From positions 1-41,893 of the forward strand of contig JAQUJY010000017.1 of assembly GCA_028680705.1 (NCBI GenBank): DNA of 41,893 nt. Reading direction: 5' to 3'. This document shows, piece after piece, positions 1 through 8,394 of this stretch (its first letter is position 1; each line of letters starts with the position of its first letter). The position numbers were made by a program, and so were the translations under genes. Origin of the DNA: Bacteroidales bacterium. Its GTDB lineage: Bacteria > Bacteroidota > Bacteroidia > Bacteroidales > Tenuifilaceae. Below the pieces are notes generated by a model. That model saw only the letters and a list, made by a program, of their open reading frames with translations. It did not search any database and was not told the DNA's origin.

Positions 1-692
1 GGATCCTGCTCATGCCAATCCATTAGTAGGTTAACAGCCCATTCGGTATAAGCGGGGTAAGAGGTCCCGTTTAGCATGGGGGAACTCCAACCTGATATAT
101 TGCTCTCATATCGGGTTGCCATGTAAAAATATCCCCGGGCAAAATCTCCTTTATACTCATCAATGGGCTCAAAAACAGTACCTGAGTAGCCAGGATATGA
201 GCATGTTCCTTTCTTTGAACCATTGGTTGAGGTCCACGAAGCGCTTCCAACCTCCCCAAATGGATAGTTACCTCGTTGCCCATTTACATAACCATCGGTT
301 GGAACCAAATGGAACATATCGGAATACATTGGTGTTCCGTCGTTAAACCAACTTTTAGGGAAAGAGTGCTCCCTATTGTAGCAGCTACCCTCGCCACTAT
401 AATTTCCACACTGATCGGTAATAAATGTAAACTCATAAGCAGGAGTACCCCCAGGGATATCGGAGTACATATCCCATACCTTACCGTTTGGCTTCTTATC
501 AGTATACTGAAAAGCTGTCCATAGAGCCTTATAACTTAAACTAGTATGACCACTGATAATACTACTAAGGGCTGTTTTTAGCTCGGCACCATCTAACCCA
601 TTTGCATCATCGTAATAGCCGTTGGGAGCCTGTCCCCACGAAAAGGAATAGATAAAGAGGAAAAGGCTAAAAGAGACGAAAAATTTCTTCAT
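1..692 (-). CDS. Secreted endonuclease I family nuclease (5' part, cut by window start)
   Basis: The frame reads from an ATG at 690-692 to the window edge without a stop, giving about 230 residues; the C-terminus is missing. Residues 1-21 form a typical signal peptide ending in SFSWGQ. The family signature of the endonuclease I / extracellular ribonuclease group (beta-beta-alpha metal finger) is clear: YNREHSFPKSWF at about 105-116 with the catalytic H109, then FHLVPTDGYVNGQRGNYPFG at about 127-146, and DEYKGDFARGYFYMATRY at about 178-195. Such enzymes cut DNA or RNA non-specifically outside the cytoplasm for nutrient scavenging. In Bacteroidota they often carry a T9SS sorting domain at the missing end, but this cannot be seen here. 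The gene stands alone, divergent from nothing, with 350 bp of non-coding DNA upstream. Confidence 0.9.
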   Translation of the reverse strand, partial: MKKFFVSFSLFLFIYSFSWGQAPNGYYDDANGLDGAELKTALSSIISGHTSLSYKALWTAFQYTDKKPNGKVWDMYSDIPGGTPAYEFTFITDQCGNYSGEGSCYNREHSFPKSWFNDGTPMYSDMFHLVPTDGYVNGQRGNYPFGEVGSASWTSTNGSKKGTCSYPGYSGTVFEPIDEYKGDFARGYFYMATRYESNISGWSSPMLNGTSYPAYTEWAVNLLMDWHEQD

Positions 693-1042
693 AATAAAAA
701 CTATTAATATTTATGATTCAATGTCGTTTACTTAAGGCTGTCTGGCTCTAATTAAATAATATGTTACATCTTGTTAGCTAAACGACATTCATTTATGATT
801 GTACTACAATCCCAAAAATTGGGTCTATCAAAAATGGGGACAACAATCCATTGATAAATGAAATAAAAAAGGGGCATAAATATAGTGTTATAAATTAAAA
901 AAACTATTCAGTTGGTTAAATAGTTACACCAATTGCTAGAAATTTTCGTGCAATACTAAAACGATAGTTACCTTGAATTTTGCAGTATGAAACAAAGTAC
1001 ATTTGCGGGCGAGCAATAGCTTGATTACTGATTAAAAGTAGT
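693..1042. other. Non-coding interval between the endonuclease start and the mutS2 stop
   Basis: 350 bp, AT-rich, with no credible gene. It should hold the endonuclease promoter (minus strand) and the end of the mutS2 transcript. I see no strong T-tailed hairpin for mutS2. The only structure is the inverted/direct repeat pair listed at 709-800. A ten-codon frame at 987-1019 was rejected. Confidence 0.6.
709..800. repeat. Paired inverted and direct repeats upstream of the endonuclease gene
   Basis: An 11-bp perfect inverted repeat, AATGTCGTTTA at 720-730 and TAAACGACATT at 779-789, is flanked by a 10-bp direct repeat, ATTTATGATT, at 709-718 and 791-800. The arrangement sits 17-108 bp upstream of the endonuclease start codon, so it could be an operator or a 5'-leader hairpin. 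AT-rich DNA produces such matches by chance fairly often; the inverted repeat is the stronger part. Confidence 0.4.
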
Positions 1043-3538
1043 TTAGAAATCTAACTCTACCACCGTAATCCCCGTACCGCCAAACTCTATATGCTCATCG
1101 GCAAAGGTTTTTACGAATGGCATGGTCTTTAAGAAACTCCTAATCTCCTCACGGAGAATTCCACTGCCCTTACCGTGTAGCACCCGAACACGATGGATAC
1201 CAATCATGGCAGCCTCATCAATCAAATCCTGCACCTCTTCCAAAGCCTCACTTGTTCTATACCCTCTAATATCAATATCAGATTTAAAGTTAAGTCGCTT
1301 CTTATTCAAATCGAACCCCATACCTGTTTGGGGTGATCGCACTATTCGCTCTGCTCTGCGATATTCGGTTAATGAAACGCGCTCTAGTCTTTTTGCCTTG
1401 ATGCTTGTAATCATGCTACCAAATGCAACCATAGCATTTTTGCCATCAATCTGCATTACCTCCCCCACGGTATCTTGCCCAATAATCCGAACCTTTTCAC
1501 CTGCCATTATTGGTTTTGGACTCTTCTTTTTTGTTTCAGGAGTCAATCTCTCATCACCCTTTTGAGCCTTACGCTCCTCATTGCGCTTCTGACGCAACCG
1601 AATTTGCTCCATCCTTTTCTCTATGGAGGAATCGGTGTCAACCTTTTGCTCTGAAACCTCGCGTTTTTGCTCTTCAAGCGTTGCCCGTGCCTTTTGGGTT
1701 CTTATCCTATCTGCATCCGATTCTTTTATCTCACGTATGGTATTCTCAATAATCTTGTTCGATTTAGAGAGAATTGCATCTGCCTCATCCTTTGCCTTTT
1801 TCAGAATATCCTTCCGCTGATCCTTTATGGTTCCCAGCTCTTCGGCAAGCTGTTTCTCGTACTCCTCCGTTTTCTTTGTTGATATTCTAATCTGATTACG
1901 CTTTCGCTCCCAGTATCGCTTATCCCTCGATATCTCTTTTAGGTGCTTTTCGAAGGTGATGTGATCGATTCCCGTTTTCTTTTCGGCAAGTTTAAGAACA
2001 TCCTCAGGAATACCAATCTTACGAGCAATTTCAAAGGCAAAGCTACTCCCCGGTTTACCTATCTCTAACCTAAATAACGGTTCAATTTTCCCCATATCAA
2101 AAAGCATTGCCCCATTCACTATCCCCTGAGTATTTGCCGCAAAATGCTTAAGATTTGTGTAGTGCGTGGTAATAACCCCAAAAGTACCCAACTGGGTTAG
2201 CTGCTGAAGAATTGCCTCAGCAATTGCTCCCCCGGCCAAAGGCTCGGTTCCTGCTCCAAACTCATCAATAAGCACCAGGGTATTCTCATGGGCATGCTTA
2301 ACAAAGTACTTCATGTTTAGCAGATGAGAACTATAGGTGCTTAAGTCATTCTCAATGGATTGCTCATCGCCAATATCAATAAAAAGCCTTGAAAAAATAC
2401 CCATCTCAGAGTTCTCAAGAACCGGAGGTAAAAAACCGCACTGCAGCATATATTGCGAGACTCCAAGCGTTTTTAAGCATACCGATTTTCCACCAGCGTT
2501 AGGCCCCGATATGAGCAGAATCCTGTTCTCTTGATCCAGTTCAATATCCAGTGGAACAACCTGCTTTCCCTCTTTTTTAAGTGCCTGCACTAGCAACGGG
2601 TGAACTGCCTGACGCAGATAAATCTTAGGATTTGCTTGCAGAATGGGCATTGCGCCGGCAACTGCAACCGCAAAAAGCCCTTTGGCCCTTATGAAATCAA
2701 TATCTCCAAGAAAATCGTAGGCCCTCAGCAGATCAGGTAAATACGGCCTTAAACTGTCGGCAAAATCAACAAGAATCCTCACTATTTCACGGCGTTCATC
2801 GTACTCCAACTCCCTAATCTCGTTATTAAGTTCAACTACTTCTACTGGCTCAATAAAAACTGTTTTCCCCGTTGCAGACTCATCGTGGATTATTCCCTTG
2901 AGTTTACGCTTGTTGGATGCGCTAACCGGGATAACAATACGACCCTCGCGCATGGATGTTGTAGCATCATCATCAACCAATCCATCGGTTTGAGCAGCCT
3001 TGAGTATGGAATCTATTCGCTTTGATACAGAGGTTTGCTTTGATGCTATCTCGCCCCTAATACGGGCAAGTTCCGGCGATGCGTTATCCTTTATTTTGCC
3101 AAAACGATTGAGGATCGTATCAATTTTTTCGGCCACAAATGGGAAATGATCTATGCCCTTTGCTAAATCTGCAAGGTATGGATAGGCGGGTTTATCACCT
3201 TTCTTTAAAAATCTTATAACAGCCCTAATGGCGTCCAGCGAACGACGAAGCGTAAATATCTCTATCTCATCAAGCCAGGTACCCTCCAGTTTTATCCTCT
3301 CAAGAAAAGGTGTTGTATCGGCATAACCATCAATGGGAAATGAGTCCTCCATCTGGCAGATGGTTTTCATCTCGTTGGTTTGATGGATAAGCCTTGAGAT
3401 AACCTTAAAGTCGGCACAAAAAGAGACTTCCTCAGCCTTACGCTTACCCATTGAGCAAAGGCAAAGCGCTGCTACCTGATTCTGTATACTCTTAAAACCA
3501 ATCTTCTCCTCGAAAGAGTTTGGGTAAATATTCTGCAT
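1043..3538 (-). CDS. mutS2: MutS2 family ATPase with C-terminal Smr domain
   Basis: 831 residues, full length for MutS2. The order is: core/clamp region (about 1-300), ATPase with Walker A GPNAGGKS at 345-352 and Walker B LVLIDEFGAGTEP at 421-433, the signature region around THYTNLKHFA at 458-467, a long charged coiled coil at about 530-670, a KOW-like segment at 678-720, and a C-terminal Smr nuclease domain at about 752-831 with DIRGY and HGKGSG motifs. The mismatch-recognition domain I of MutS1 is absent, as expected. MutS2 proteins have been linked to suppression of recombination and, in Bacillus, to splitting collided ribosomes (RqcU). Which role applies here cannot be told from sequence. 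The gene lies 44 bp downstream of the acetyltransferase on the same strand. Confidence 0.96.
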   Translation of the reverse strand: MQNIYPNSFEEKIGFKSIQNQVAALCLCSMGKRKAEEVSFCADFKVISRLIHQTNEMKTICQMEDSFPIDGYADTTPFLERIKLEGTWLDEIEIFTLRRSLDAIRAVIRFLKKGDKPAYPYLADLAKGIDHFPFVAEKIDTILNRFGKIKDNASPELARIRGEIASKQTSVSKRIDSILKAAQTDGLVDDDATTSMREGRIVIPVSASNKRKLKGIIHDESATGKTVFIEPVEVVELNNEIRELEYDERREIVRILVDFADSLRPYLPDLLRAYDFLGDIDFIRAKGLFAVAVAGAMPILQANPKIYLRQAVHPLLVQALKKEGKQVVPLDIELDQENRILLISGPNAGGKSVCLKTLGVSQYMLQCGFLPPVLENSEMGIFSRLFIDIGDEQSIENDLSTYSSHLLNMKYFVKHAHENTLVLIDEFGAGTEPLAGGAIAEAILQQLTQLGTFGVITTHYTNLKHFAANTQGIVNGAMLFDMGKIEPLFRLEIGKPGSSFAFEIARKIGIPEDVLKLAEKKTGIDHITFEKHLKEISRDKRYWERKRNQIRISTKKTEEYEKQLAEELGTIKDQRKDILKKAKDEADAILSKSNKIIENTIREIKESDADRIRTQKARATLEEQKREVSEQKVDTDSSIEKRMEQIRLRQKRNEERKAQKGDERLTPETKKKSPKPIMAGEKVRIIGQDTVGEVMQIDGKNAMVAFGSMITSIKAKRLERVSLTEYRRAERIVRSPQTGMGFDLNKKRLNFKSDIDIRGYRTSEALEEVQDLIDEAAMIGIHRVRVLHGKGSGILREEIRSFLKTMPFVKTFADEHIEFGGTGITVVELDF

Positions 3539-3566
3539 GTGAAAAACCTGATTTATAATTACATCA

Positions 3567-3574
3567 CAAAGATA
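3567..3574 (-). promoter_or_regulatory. Candidate -7 element for mutS2
   Basis: On the minus strand TATCTTTG matches the Bacteroidota -7 consensus TAnnTTTG, 28 bp upstream of the mutS2 ATG. It partly occupies the gap after the acetyltransferase stop, so mutS2 may have its own promoter. No TTG at the usual -33 distance was found. Confidence 0.35.
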
Positions 3575-3582
3575 AGAAGAGT

Positions 3583-4131
3583 TTAGGTCCTGCTACCATC
3601 ATTTACGGCGCCAAAGTAAACACCTTGCATTAATTCGTCAATCCATTTATCTAGCACTATCGTAGATAAATTACCTAGAGTACACATTAGCCTTAGCTCT
3701 ACCTTAGGCTTCACCCCATCGTACGAGGGCTGCACATAAGCCTTATCTAATAGAGTGAACCCTAAATTTGAGTAAAACTCAATACGCCTTTGCTCCTGAT
3801 AATTAACTGGCGGCTCAACCTCAATAAGCACTGGTTTGGTAGTCGAACTAAGGAGTTTTCGAACAACCTTCTTCCCAACACCCTTGCTCCGCAAATGGGG
3901 CATAATGGCAAAATGCTCAACGTAAACAAACTCGCTAAAATACCAATAAGTGATTAAACCAGCCAACACATCATTCTGATAAATATGGTTGATATGGCAA
4001 CTGGAGCTTGATAGTAGTTGAACTAGCTGGCTATGGTCACGACGCTCCTCTGAAGGAAAACTATTTTCGTAAAGATTCTTTACACTTAAAAGATCGCCTT
4101 CTGATTGTGAACGTTCAAATCTGATTGGCAT
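3583..4131 (-). CDS. GNAT family N-acetyltransferase
   Basis: 182 residues from the ATG at 4129-4131. The protein reads as a GNAT acetyltransferase: the acetyl-CoA pyrophosphate-binding motif RSKGVGKKV lies in the central strand-helix after VEHFAIMPHL, and the C-terminal part has FYSNLGFTLLDKAYVQPSY, typical of the family. The substrate is unknown. An in-frame ATG 33 bp further upstream (4162-4164) lies inside the stem of the rnf terminator, so translation from there is unlikely; the start at 4131 is preferred and the N-terminus MPIRFERSQ then leads straight into the fold. It lies between the rnf operon and mutS2, transcribed in the same direction but probably as a separate unit. Confidence 0.85.
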   Translation of the reverse strand: MPIRFERSQSEGDLLSVKNLYENSFPSEERRDHSQLVQLLSSSSCHINHIYQNDVLAGLITYWYFSEFVYVEHFAIMPHLRSKGVGKKVVRKLLSSTTKPVLIEVEPPVNYQEQRRIEFYSNLGFTLLDKAYVQPSYDGVKPKVELRLMCTLGNLSTIVLDKWIDELMQGVYFGAVNDGSRT

Positions 4132-4149
4132 ACTAAAAATGCGTGTATT

Positions 4150-4192
4150 TAAAACAAAAAGCACTCCCGACTAATGATAGAAACAAGAGTGC
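4150..4192 (-). terminator. Rho-independent terminator of the rnf operon
   Basis: Read on the minus strand, GCACTC (4192-4187) and GAGTGC (4166-4161) form a 6-bp stem with a 20-nt loop, followed directly by TTTTTGTTTT (4160-4151). It starts 25 bp after the rnfA stop codon. Confidence 0.7.
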
Positions 4193-4216
4193 ATTGAACT
4201 AGTAGGCTGGATGCAA

Positions 4217-4789
4217 TTAAACTATTCCAGCAAATCCCATAAAGGCTAACGCCAAAATACCCGCAGTTACTAGGGCTATTGGAGCGCCCTTCATTCCCTT
4301 TGGTAGATCAACTAAATCGAGCGATTCGCGAATTCCGGCAAATATTACTAAAGCTAATGCAAATCCAATTGCATTAGATATGGCAAAAACCACACTCTCA
4401 AGAAGATTGAACTCCTTTTGTACCAAAAGGATGGCAACCCCAAGTATGGCACAATTTGTTGTAATTAATGGTAAAAAAACCCCTAAAGCCTGATAAAGTG
4501 AAGGGCTAACCTTTTTAAGGATAATCTCAACCATTTGAACTAATGCTGCAATTATAAGTATATAAGCTACAGTTTGCATGTAGCCAATGTTTAAGGGAAT
4601 CAGCACAAAATACATGATAAGGTAAGTAACAATAGCCGCAATTGTCATTACAAAGGTTACTGCACCACCCATTCCCAAAGCCGTTTCAATCTTATTTGAT
4701 ACACCTAAAAAAGGACAAATCCCCAAGAACTGAGCCAACACAATATTGTTGACAAATACGGCTGAAATAATAATTAGTACATATTCCAT
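4217..4789 (-). CDS. rnfA: Rnf electron transport complex subunit RnfA
   Basis: 190 residues, six transmembrane segments, full length. RnfA is one of two homologous membrane subunits (with RnfE) whose cysteines hold a membrane-embedded iron-sulphur cluster; these are visible as C25 in LGICPFLG and C113 in TTNCAILG. The whole complex moves electrons between reduced ferredoxin and NAD while pumping Na+ or H+. NqrE of the Na+-NQR is the close homologue, but an adjacent RnfB and RnfC with ferredoxin motifs identify this as Rnf. It is the last gene of the operon, 8 bp after rnfE. Confidence 0.95.
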   Translation of the reverse strand: MEYVLIIISAVFVNNIVLAQFLGICPFLGVSNKIETALGMGGAVTFVMTIAAIVTYLIMYFVLIPLNIGYMQTVAYILIIAALVQMVEIILKKVSPSLYQALGVFLPLITTNCAILGVAILLVQKEFNLLESVVFAISNAIGFALALVIFAGIRESLDLVDLPKGMKGAPIALVTAGILALAFMGFAGIV

Positions 4790-4797
4790 GGCAATAT

Positions 4798-5388
4798 CTA
4801 TTTACTTTTTTTTGCTAATCTATTCATAACAGCGGTTAGGTAACCAAGCGCTATAAAGGCTCCAGGTGCCAGAACAAAAATAAGCATCGCGTATTTGTCG
4901 GGAAAAAGAACCATACCAAAAACTTTTCCGCTACCCAAAATTTCTCTGGCTGCCCCAAGAAGGGTAAGCGCAAAAGCAAACCCAAGCCCCATGCCTAATC
5001 CATCAACAAATGAAGCAGCAACCGTATTCTTTGAGGCAAAGGCTTCGGCTCTGCCCAGCACAATACAGTTAACCACTATTAGCGGAATAAATAGGCCTAA
5101 CTGCGCATGCAATGCGGGGAGAAATCCTTCCATGCTTAAATCGACCATGGTTACAAACGATGCAATAATTACGATATAAGACGGGATACGTACTTTGGCA
5201 GGAATAATATTTTTTACAAGCGATATTACAACGTTACCCATTACCAGAACAAAGGTGGTGGCAAGACCCATTCCTAGACCATTAATTGCACTGGTTGTTG
5301 TTCCAAGGGTTGGACACATTCCGAGCAACAGAACAAAAACGGGGTTCTCTTTTACAAAACCTTTGGTAAAATTGGTTAGCTGATTCAT
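4798..5388 (-). CDS. rnfE: Rnf electron transport complex subunit RnfE
   Basis: 196 residues, integral membrane, homologous to RnfA. Conserved cysteines C25 (LGMCPTLG) and C108 (VNCIVLGR) match the membrane [Fe-S] ligands of the family. The RnfE-specific [13 protein letters not shown] stretch separates it from RnfA. The start codon overlaps the end of rnfG by 4 bp, indicating translational coupling. The C-terminus is Lys-rich (RLAKKSK). Confidence 0.95.
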   Translation of the reverse strand: MNQLTNFTKGFVKENPVFVLLLGMCPTLGTTTSAINGLGMGLATTFVLVMGNVVISLVKNIIPAKVRIPSYIVIIASFVTMVDLSMEGFLPALHAQLGLFIPLIVVNCIVLGRAEAFASKNTVAASFVDGLGMGLGFAFALTLLGAAREILGSGKVFGMVLFPDKYAMLIFVLAPGAFIALGYLTAVMNRLAKKSK

Positions 5389-5963
5389 TTTATATCTCCT
5401 TCCTTAATAAATGCATCGTAAGCCCTCTGTACAGCTTCGCAATATGCCCTTGAACTAATAGTAGATGCGGTAATGGCATCAACATTGCCTCCATCCTTCC
5501 TAACTGACAATTTAAACTCCGAAGGATTTTTACCCTGAAACTGAACGCTGAATTTTGATTTTCCTCTTTCCATCTTATCACCCAACCCAGGGGTTTCCTT
5601 ATGGTCAATAACCTCAATTGCATGAATTGTTGAATTTGGCAGAAATCCTACCATTAAATCAATCTGTCCGCCAAAACCATTTTTGGTAAAGGTTTGAATT
5701 GCTGTACCTACAGGCTTACCACCTTTGGTAGCAGGGTAAAAGGTTATTTTGCCCCCGTCAACTTCTCTCTCAAACTTTTGGGAAGTTGGCATATTGTCAA
5801 ACTCAGGTAAAACCTTACTTATGGCATCATTAACCTTGGCATTTTTGGCCTCATTAATTGGTTCTTCAGTAAGGCTATAAACAATTCCCAAACTTGCCGA
5901 TGATAAAAGTGTTATCGTTAGCAGGGTGATGGTCATATTCTTAAAGGTCGATTCTTTAGCCAT
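5385..5963 (-). CDS. rnfG: Rnf electron transport complex subunit RnfG (FMN-carrying)
   Basis: 192 residues. There is one N-terminal transmembrane helix (about 11-31), then a periplasmic FMN-binding domain. Conserved blocks are HKETPGLGDKM at 121-131 and the flavinylation region VDAITASTISSRAY at 161-174. In this family an ApbE-type flavin transferase attaches FMN to a threonine, normally within S/T-G-A-T. Here the site reads T165-A-S-T168, so Gly and Ala of the usual motif are replaced by Ala and Ser, while D162 and the acceptor T168 remain. RnfG passes electrons to or from RnfD. It overlaps rnfD by 8 bp and rnfE by 4 bp. Confidence 0.94.
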   Translation of the reverse strand: MAKESTFKNMTITLLTITLLSSASLGIVYSLTEEPINEAKNAKVNDAISKVLPEFDNMPTSQKFEREVDGGKITFYPATKGGKPVGTAIQTFTKNGFGGQIDLMVGFLPNSTIHAIEVIDHKETPGLGDKMERGKSKFSVQFQGKNPSEFKLSVRKDGGNVDAITASTISSRAYCEAVQRAYDAFIKEGDIK

Positions 5964-6960
5964 TTCTCTTCACCTCCTCTCCAAAACGTGATGGTTTTAT
6001 GTATCTATTAATTAGCGGTACAAAAGCATTCATTATAAGAATTGCAAAGGAAATACCCTCGGGATAAGCTCCCCAAACTCTTATTATTACGGTGATTAAT
6101 CCAATTCCAATTCCAAAAACCCACATCCCCTTGGGGTGCATTGGCGAAGTAACATAATCGGTTGCCATAAATATGGCTCCCAGCATTATGCCTCCAGTAA
6201 GAAGATGAAATAGGGGATCGGCATTAGTTTCCGGATTAATAAGCCAAAGAATTCCTGTAAAAATTCCAATGGTTGCAAAAATAGAGATAGGAATATGCCA
6301 GGTTATTACTTTGGTAAAAAGCAGCCAAACAAACCCAATGAGCAAAGCAAATGCTGCAATCTCACCTATTGAACCTCCCATAGATCCAATAAAGAGTTCC
6401 ATATGACTTGGAATTTGGCTGGAAATATTGCTCATCAAATCGCCTTTTGCTAACCCCTCCTTCACTATTGATAAAGGGGTAGCACCTGAAGCTGCATCGG
6501 CATAAGCCATGCGCGATGCCACTGGCAAAGGCCAACTGGTCATTTGCACAGGAAACGAAACAAGCAAAAATACACGGCCTACCAAAGCTGGGTTAAAAGG
6601 ATTTTGCCCCAAACCACCAAAAGTCATCTTTCCAACCCCAATGGCTACCAGCGCACCAATTATAACAATCCACCAAGGCAAGTTCGACGGAAGATTAAAC
6701 GCCAGAATAAGCCCTGTAACCAGGGCTGAACCATCGGTGATGCTTGGTTTAACCTTAAGCATAAACTTTTGGATTAAAAACTCAAAAGACAGACACGACA
6801 GAATGGATATTGACGTTACCACCAGCGCTCCAATGCCAAAGTAAAAAAGCGTGACCGCCAGCGCAGGAATTAGCGCCAGCACCACGTTGTACATCAACCT
6901 TGGGGTGGAATTGCCACTATGCACATGAGGCGATGGTGATACAACAAGCAGTCTATTCAT
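5956..6960 (-). CDS. rnfD: Rnf electron transport complex subunit RnfD (FMN-carrying)
   Basis: 334 residues with multiple membrane helices, full length. The covalent FMN site is the standard one: D155-A-A-S-G-A-T161-P, T161 being the acceptor. Other family blocks are TDGSALVTGLILAFNLP at 75-91 and GGLGQNPFNPALVGR at 115-129, and the C-terminal YPEGISFAILIMNAFVPLI. RnfD is the NqrB homologue and forms part of the ion-translocating membrane core. It overlaps rnfG by 8 bp and follows rnfC after 45 bp. Confidence 0.95.
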   Translation of the reverse strand: MNRLLVVSPSPHVHSGNSTPRLMYNVVLALIPALAVTLFYFGIGALVVTSISILSCLSFEFLIQKFMLKVKPSITDGSALVTGLILAFNLPSNLPWWIVIIGALVAIGVGKMTFGGLGQNPFNPALVGRVFLLVSFPVQMTSWPLPVASRMAYADAASGATPLSIVKEGLAKGDLMSNISSQIPSHMELFIGSMGGSIGEIAAFALLIGFVWLLFTKVITWHIPISIFATIGIFTGILWLINPETNADPLFHLLTGGIMLGAIFMATDYVTSPMHPKGMWVFGIGIGLITVIIRVWGAYPEGISFAILIMNAFVPLINRYIKPSRFGEEVKRNG

Positions 6961-7005
6961 TATTTAGGAATTTATATCATCTATTTCATCTATTCAAATC
7001 GACTT

Positions 7006-8340
7006 TTATTTCTTCCGGGCTCTTATCATTGCCCCTACCTCAGCCTTACCCAAGCGAATATAATCGAGCAGCGGGAGATTTGCCGGACACACAAAGCTAC
7101 ACGATCCGCACTCCATGCAATCCAATATCCGCTCCTCCTCCATACGCTCTGTCATATTGCGCTGCGATAGGCGGATAAGCAGATAAGGTTCAAGCCCCAT
7201 AGGGCATGCGCTAATGCATTTTCCACACCTTATACAAGCCGGTTTCATTACAGGACGAAGAGAATCCTTTACAGGAAACAGTATAATACCTGAGGTTCCT
7301 TTTGTAACCGGTGTTTCAGCAGAAATTAATGCTTTACCCATCATTGGTCCGCCATTAACAATCTTGGCAGTATCCTCTGGTACTCCGCCGGCAGCCTCAA
7401 TTAAATTTATGACTGGGGTTCCAATACGAACCATAAAATTGCCCTTTTGGGTAAGATTTTTTCCGGTAACGGTAACAACCCGTTCAATCAAAGGCTTGTT
7501 TTTTTGAACAGCCTCGTAAACGGCAAAGGCAGTACCCACATTATGCACTACGGTTCCAACTTCTATTGGCAAGGCACCCGATGGAACCTCGCGATTGATT
7601 AGCGATTTTATTAGCTGCTTCTCGCCGCCCTGTGGATATTTCACCTTTAAAGCATGGACTTCTACTCCCTTATAATTTGCAGTTATAATTCTTAAATGCT
7701 TAATCGCATCGGGTTTATTTTTCTCAATTCCAATAAGAGCACGTTCAACCCCAAGGGCTTTCTTTAGCAGAAGGATTCCCACCATCAGTTCATCCGCTTT
7801 TTCAAGCATCAATCTATGGTCGGATGTGAGGTAAGGCTCACACTCAGCACCATTTATAATGAGCACATCGGCTTTTTTACCTTTGGGAATTGAGAGTTTA
7901 ACATGCGAGGGAAAAGTTGCACCCCCAAGACCAACAATACCTGCCTCATTCATTTTGGCAATAATTTCCTCCGCAGAAAAAGGAATTTCCTTCTTAAGGC
8001 TGGACGTTCTGTCAATCTCCGAAATCCACTCATCGCCCTCAACAGTAATTGTAATAGCAGGGCGCTTATAGCCTGATGAATCAATAACGGAGTCGAGCGA
8101 TGCTACAGTTCCCGAAACTGAGGAGTGAATATTGGCAGAAACAAAACCAGAACTTTTGGCGATTACCTGCCCCACCAATACCTTGTCGCCTATGGCCACA
8201 ATTAATGTTGCAGGAGCGCCAATATGCTGAGATATAGGAATAACAACTTGTTGAGGTAAAGGCAAAACCTCTATTGGCCTATTGGCCGTAAACTTATTCT
8301 GTGGGGGATGTATCCCGCCTTTTGGGAACGTTTTTAACAC
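7006..8340 (-). CDS. rnfC: Rnf electron transport complex subunit RnfC (NADH-binding)
   Basis: 444 residues. The N-terminal part resembles a barrel-sandwich (biotinyl-like) domain, and the central part the NuoF-like Rossmann and SLBB region that binds NADH and FMN (GLGGATFPSHVKL at about 136-148; the acid/Glu-rich NGAECEPYLTSDHRL). Two [4Fe-4S] motifs lie at the C-terminus, C369-x2-C-x2-C-x3-CP and C408-x2-C-x2-C-x3-CP. RnfC is the peripheral subunit exchanging electrons with NAD(H). It is shorter than the proteobacterial RnfC, which has a long repetitive tail, and similar to the anaerobe-type forms. Confidence 0.95.
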   Translation of the reverse strand: MLKTFPKGGIHPPQNKFTANRPIEVLPLPQQVVIPISQHIGAPATLIVAIGDKVLVGQVIAKSSGFVSANIHSSVSGTVASLDSVIDSSGYKRPAITITVEGDEWISEIDRTSSLKKEIPFSAEEIIAKMNEAGIVGLGGATFPSHVKLSIPKGKKADVLIINGAECEPYLTSDHRLMLEKADELMVGILLLKKALGVERALIGIEKNKPDAIKHLRIITANYKGVEVHALKVKYPQGGEKQLIKSLINREVPSGALPIEVGTVVHNVGTAFAVYEAVQKNKPLIERVVTVTGKNLTQKGNFMVRIGTPVINLIEAAGGVPEDTAKIVNGGPMMGKALISAETPVTKGTSGIILFPVKDSLRPVMKPACIRCGKCISACPMGLEPYLLIRLSQRNMTERMEEERILDCMECGSCSFVCPANLPLLDYIRLGKAEVGAMIRARKK

Positions 8341-8394
8341 GATTATCTAGTTTAGTAGATATGAGTTTTTTAACTATTTACAGATTTTATAGCG

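Noticed and set aside
987..1019. Ten-codon frame MKQSTFAGEQ between the endonuclease and mutS2 genes
   Set aside because: Too short, no promoter match and no partner; likely chance.
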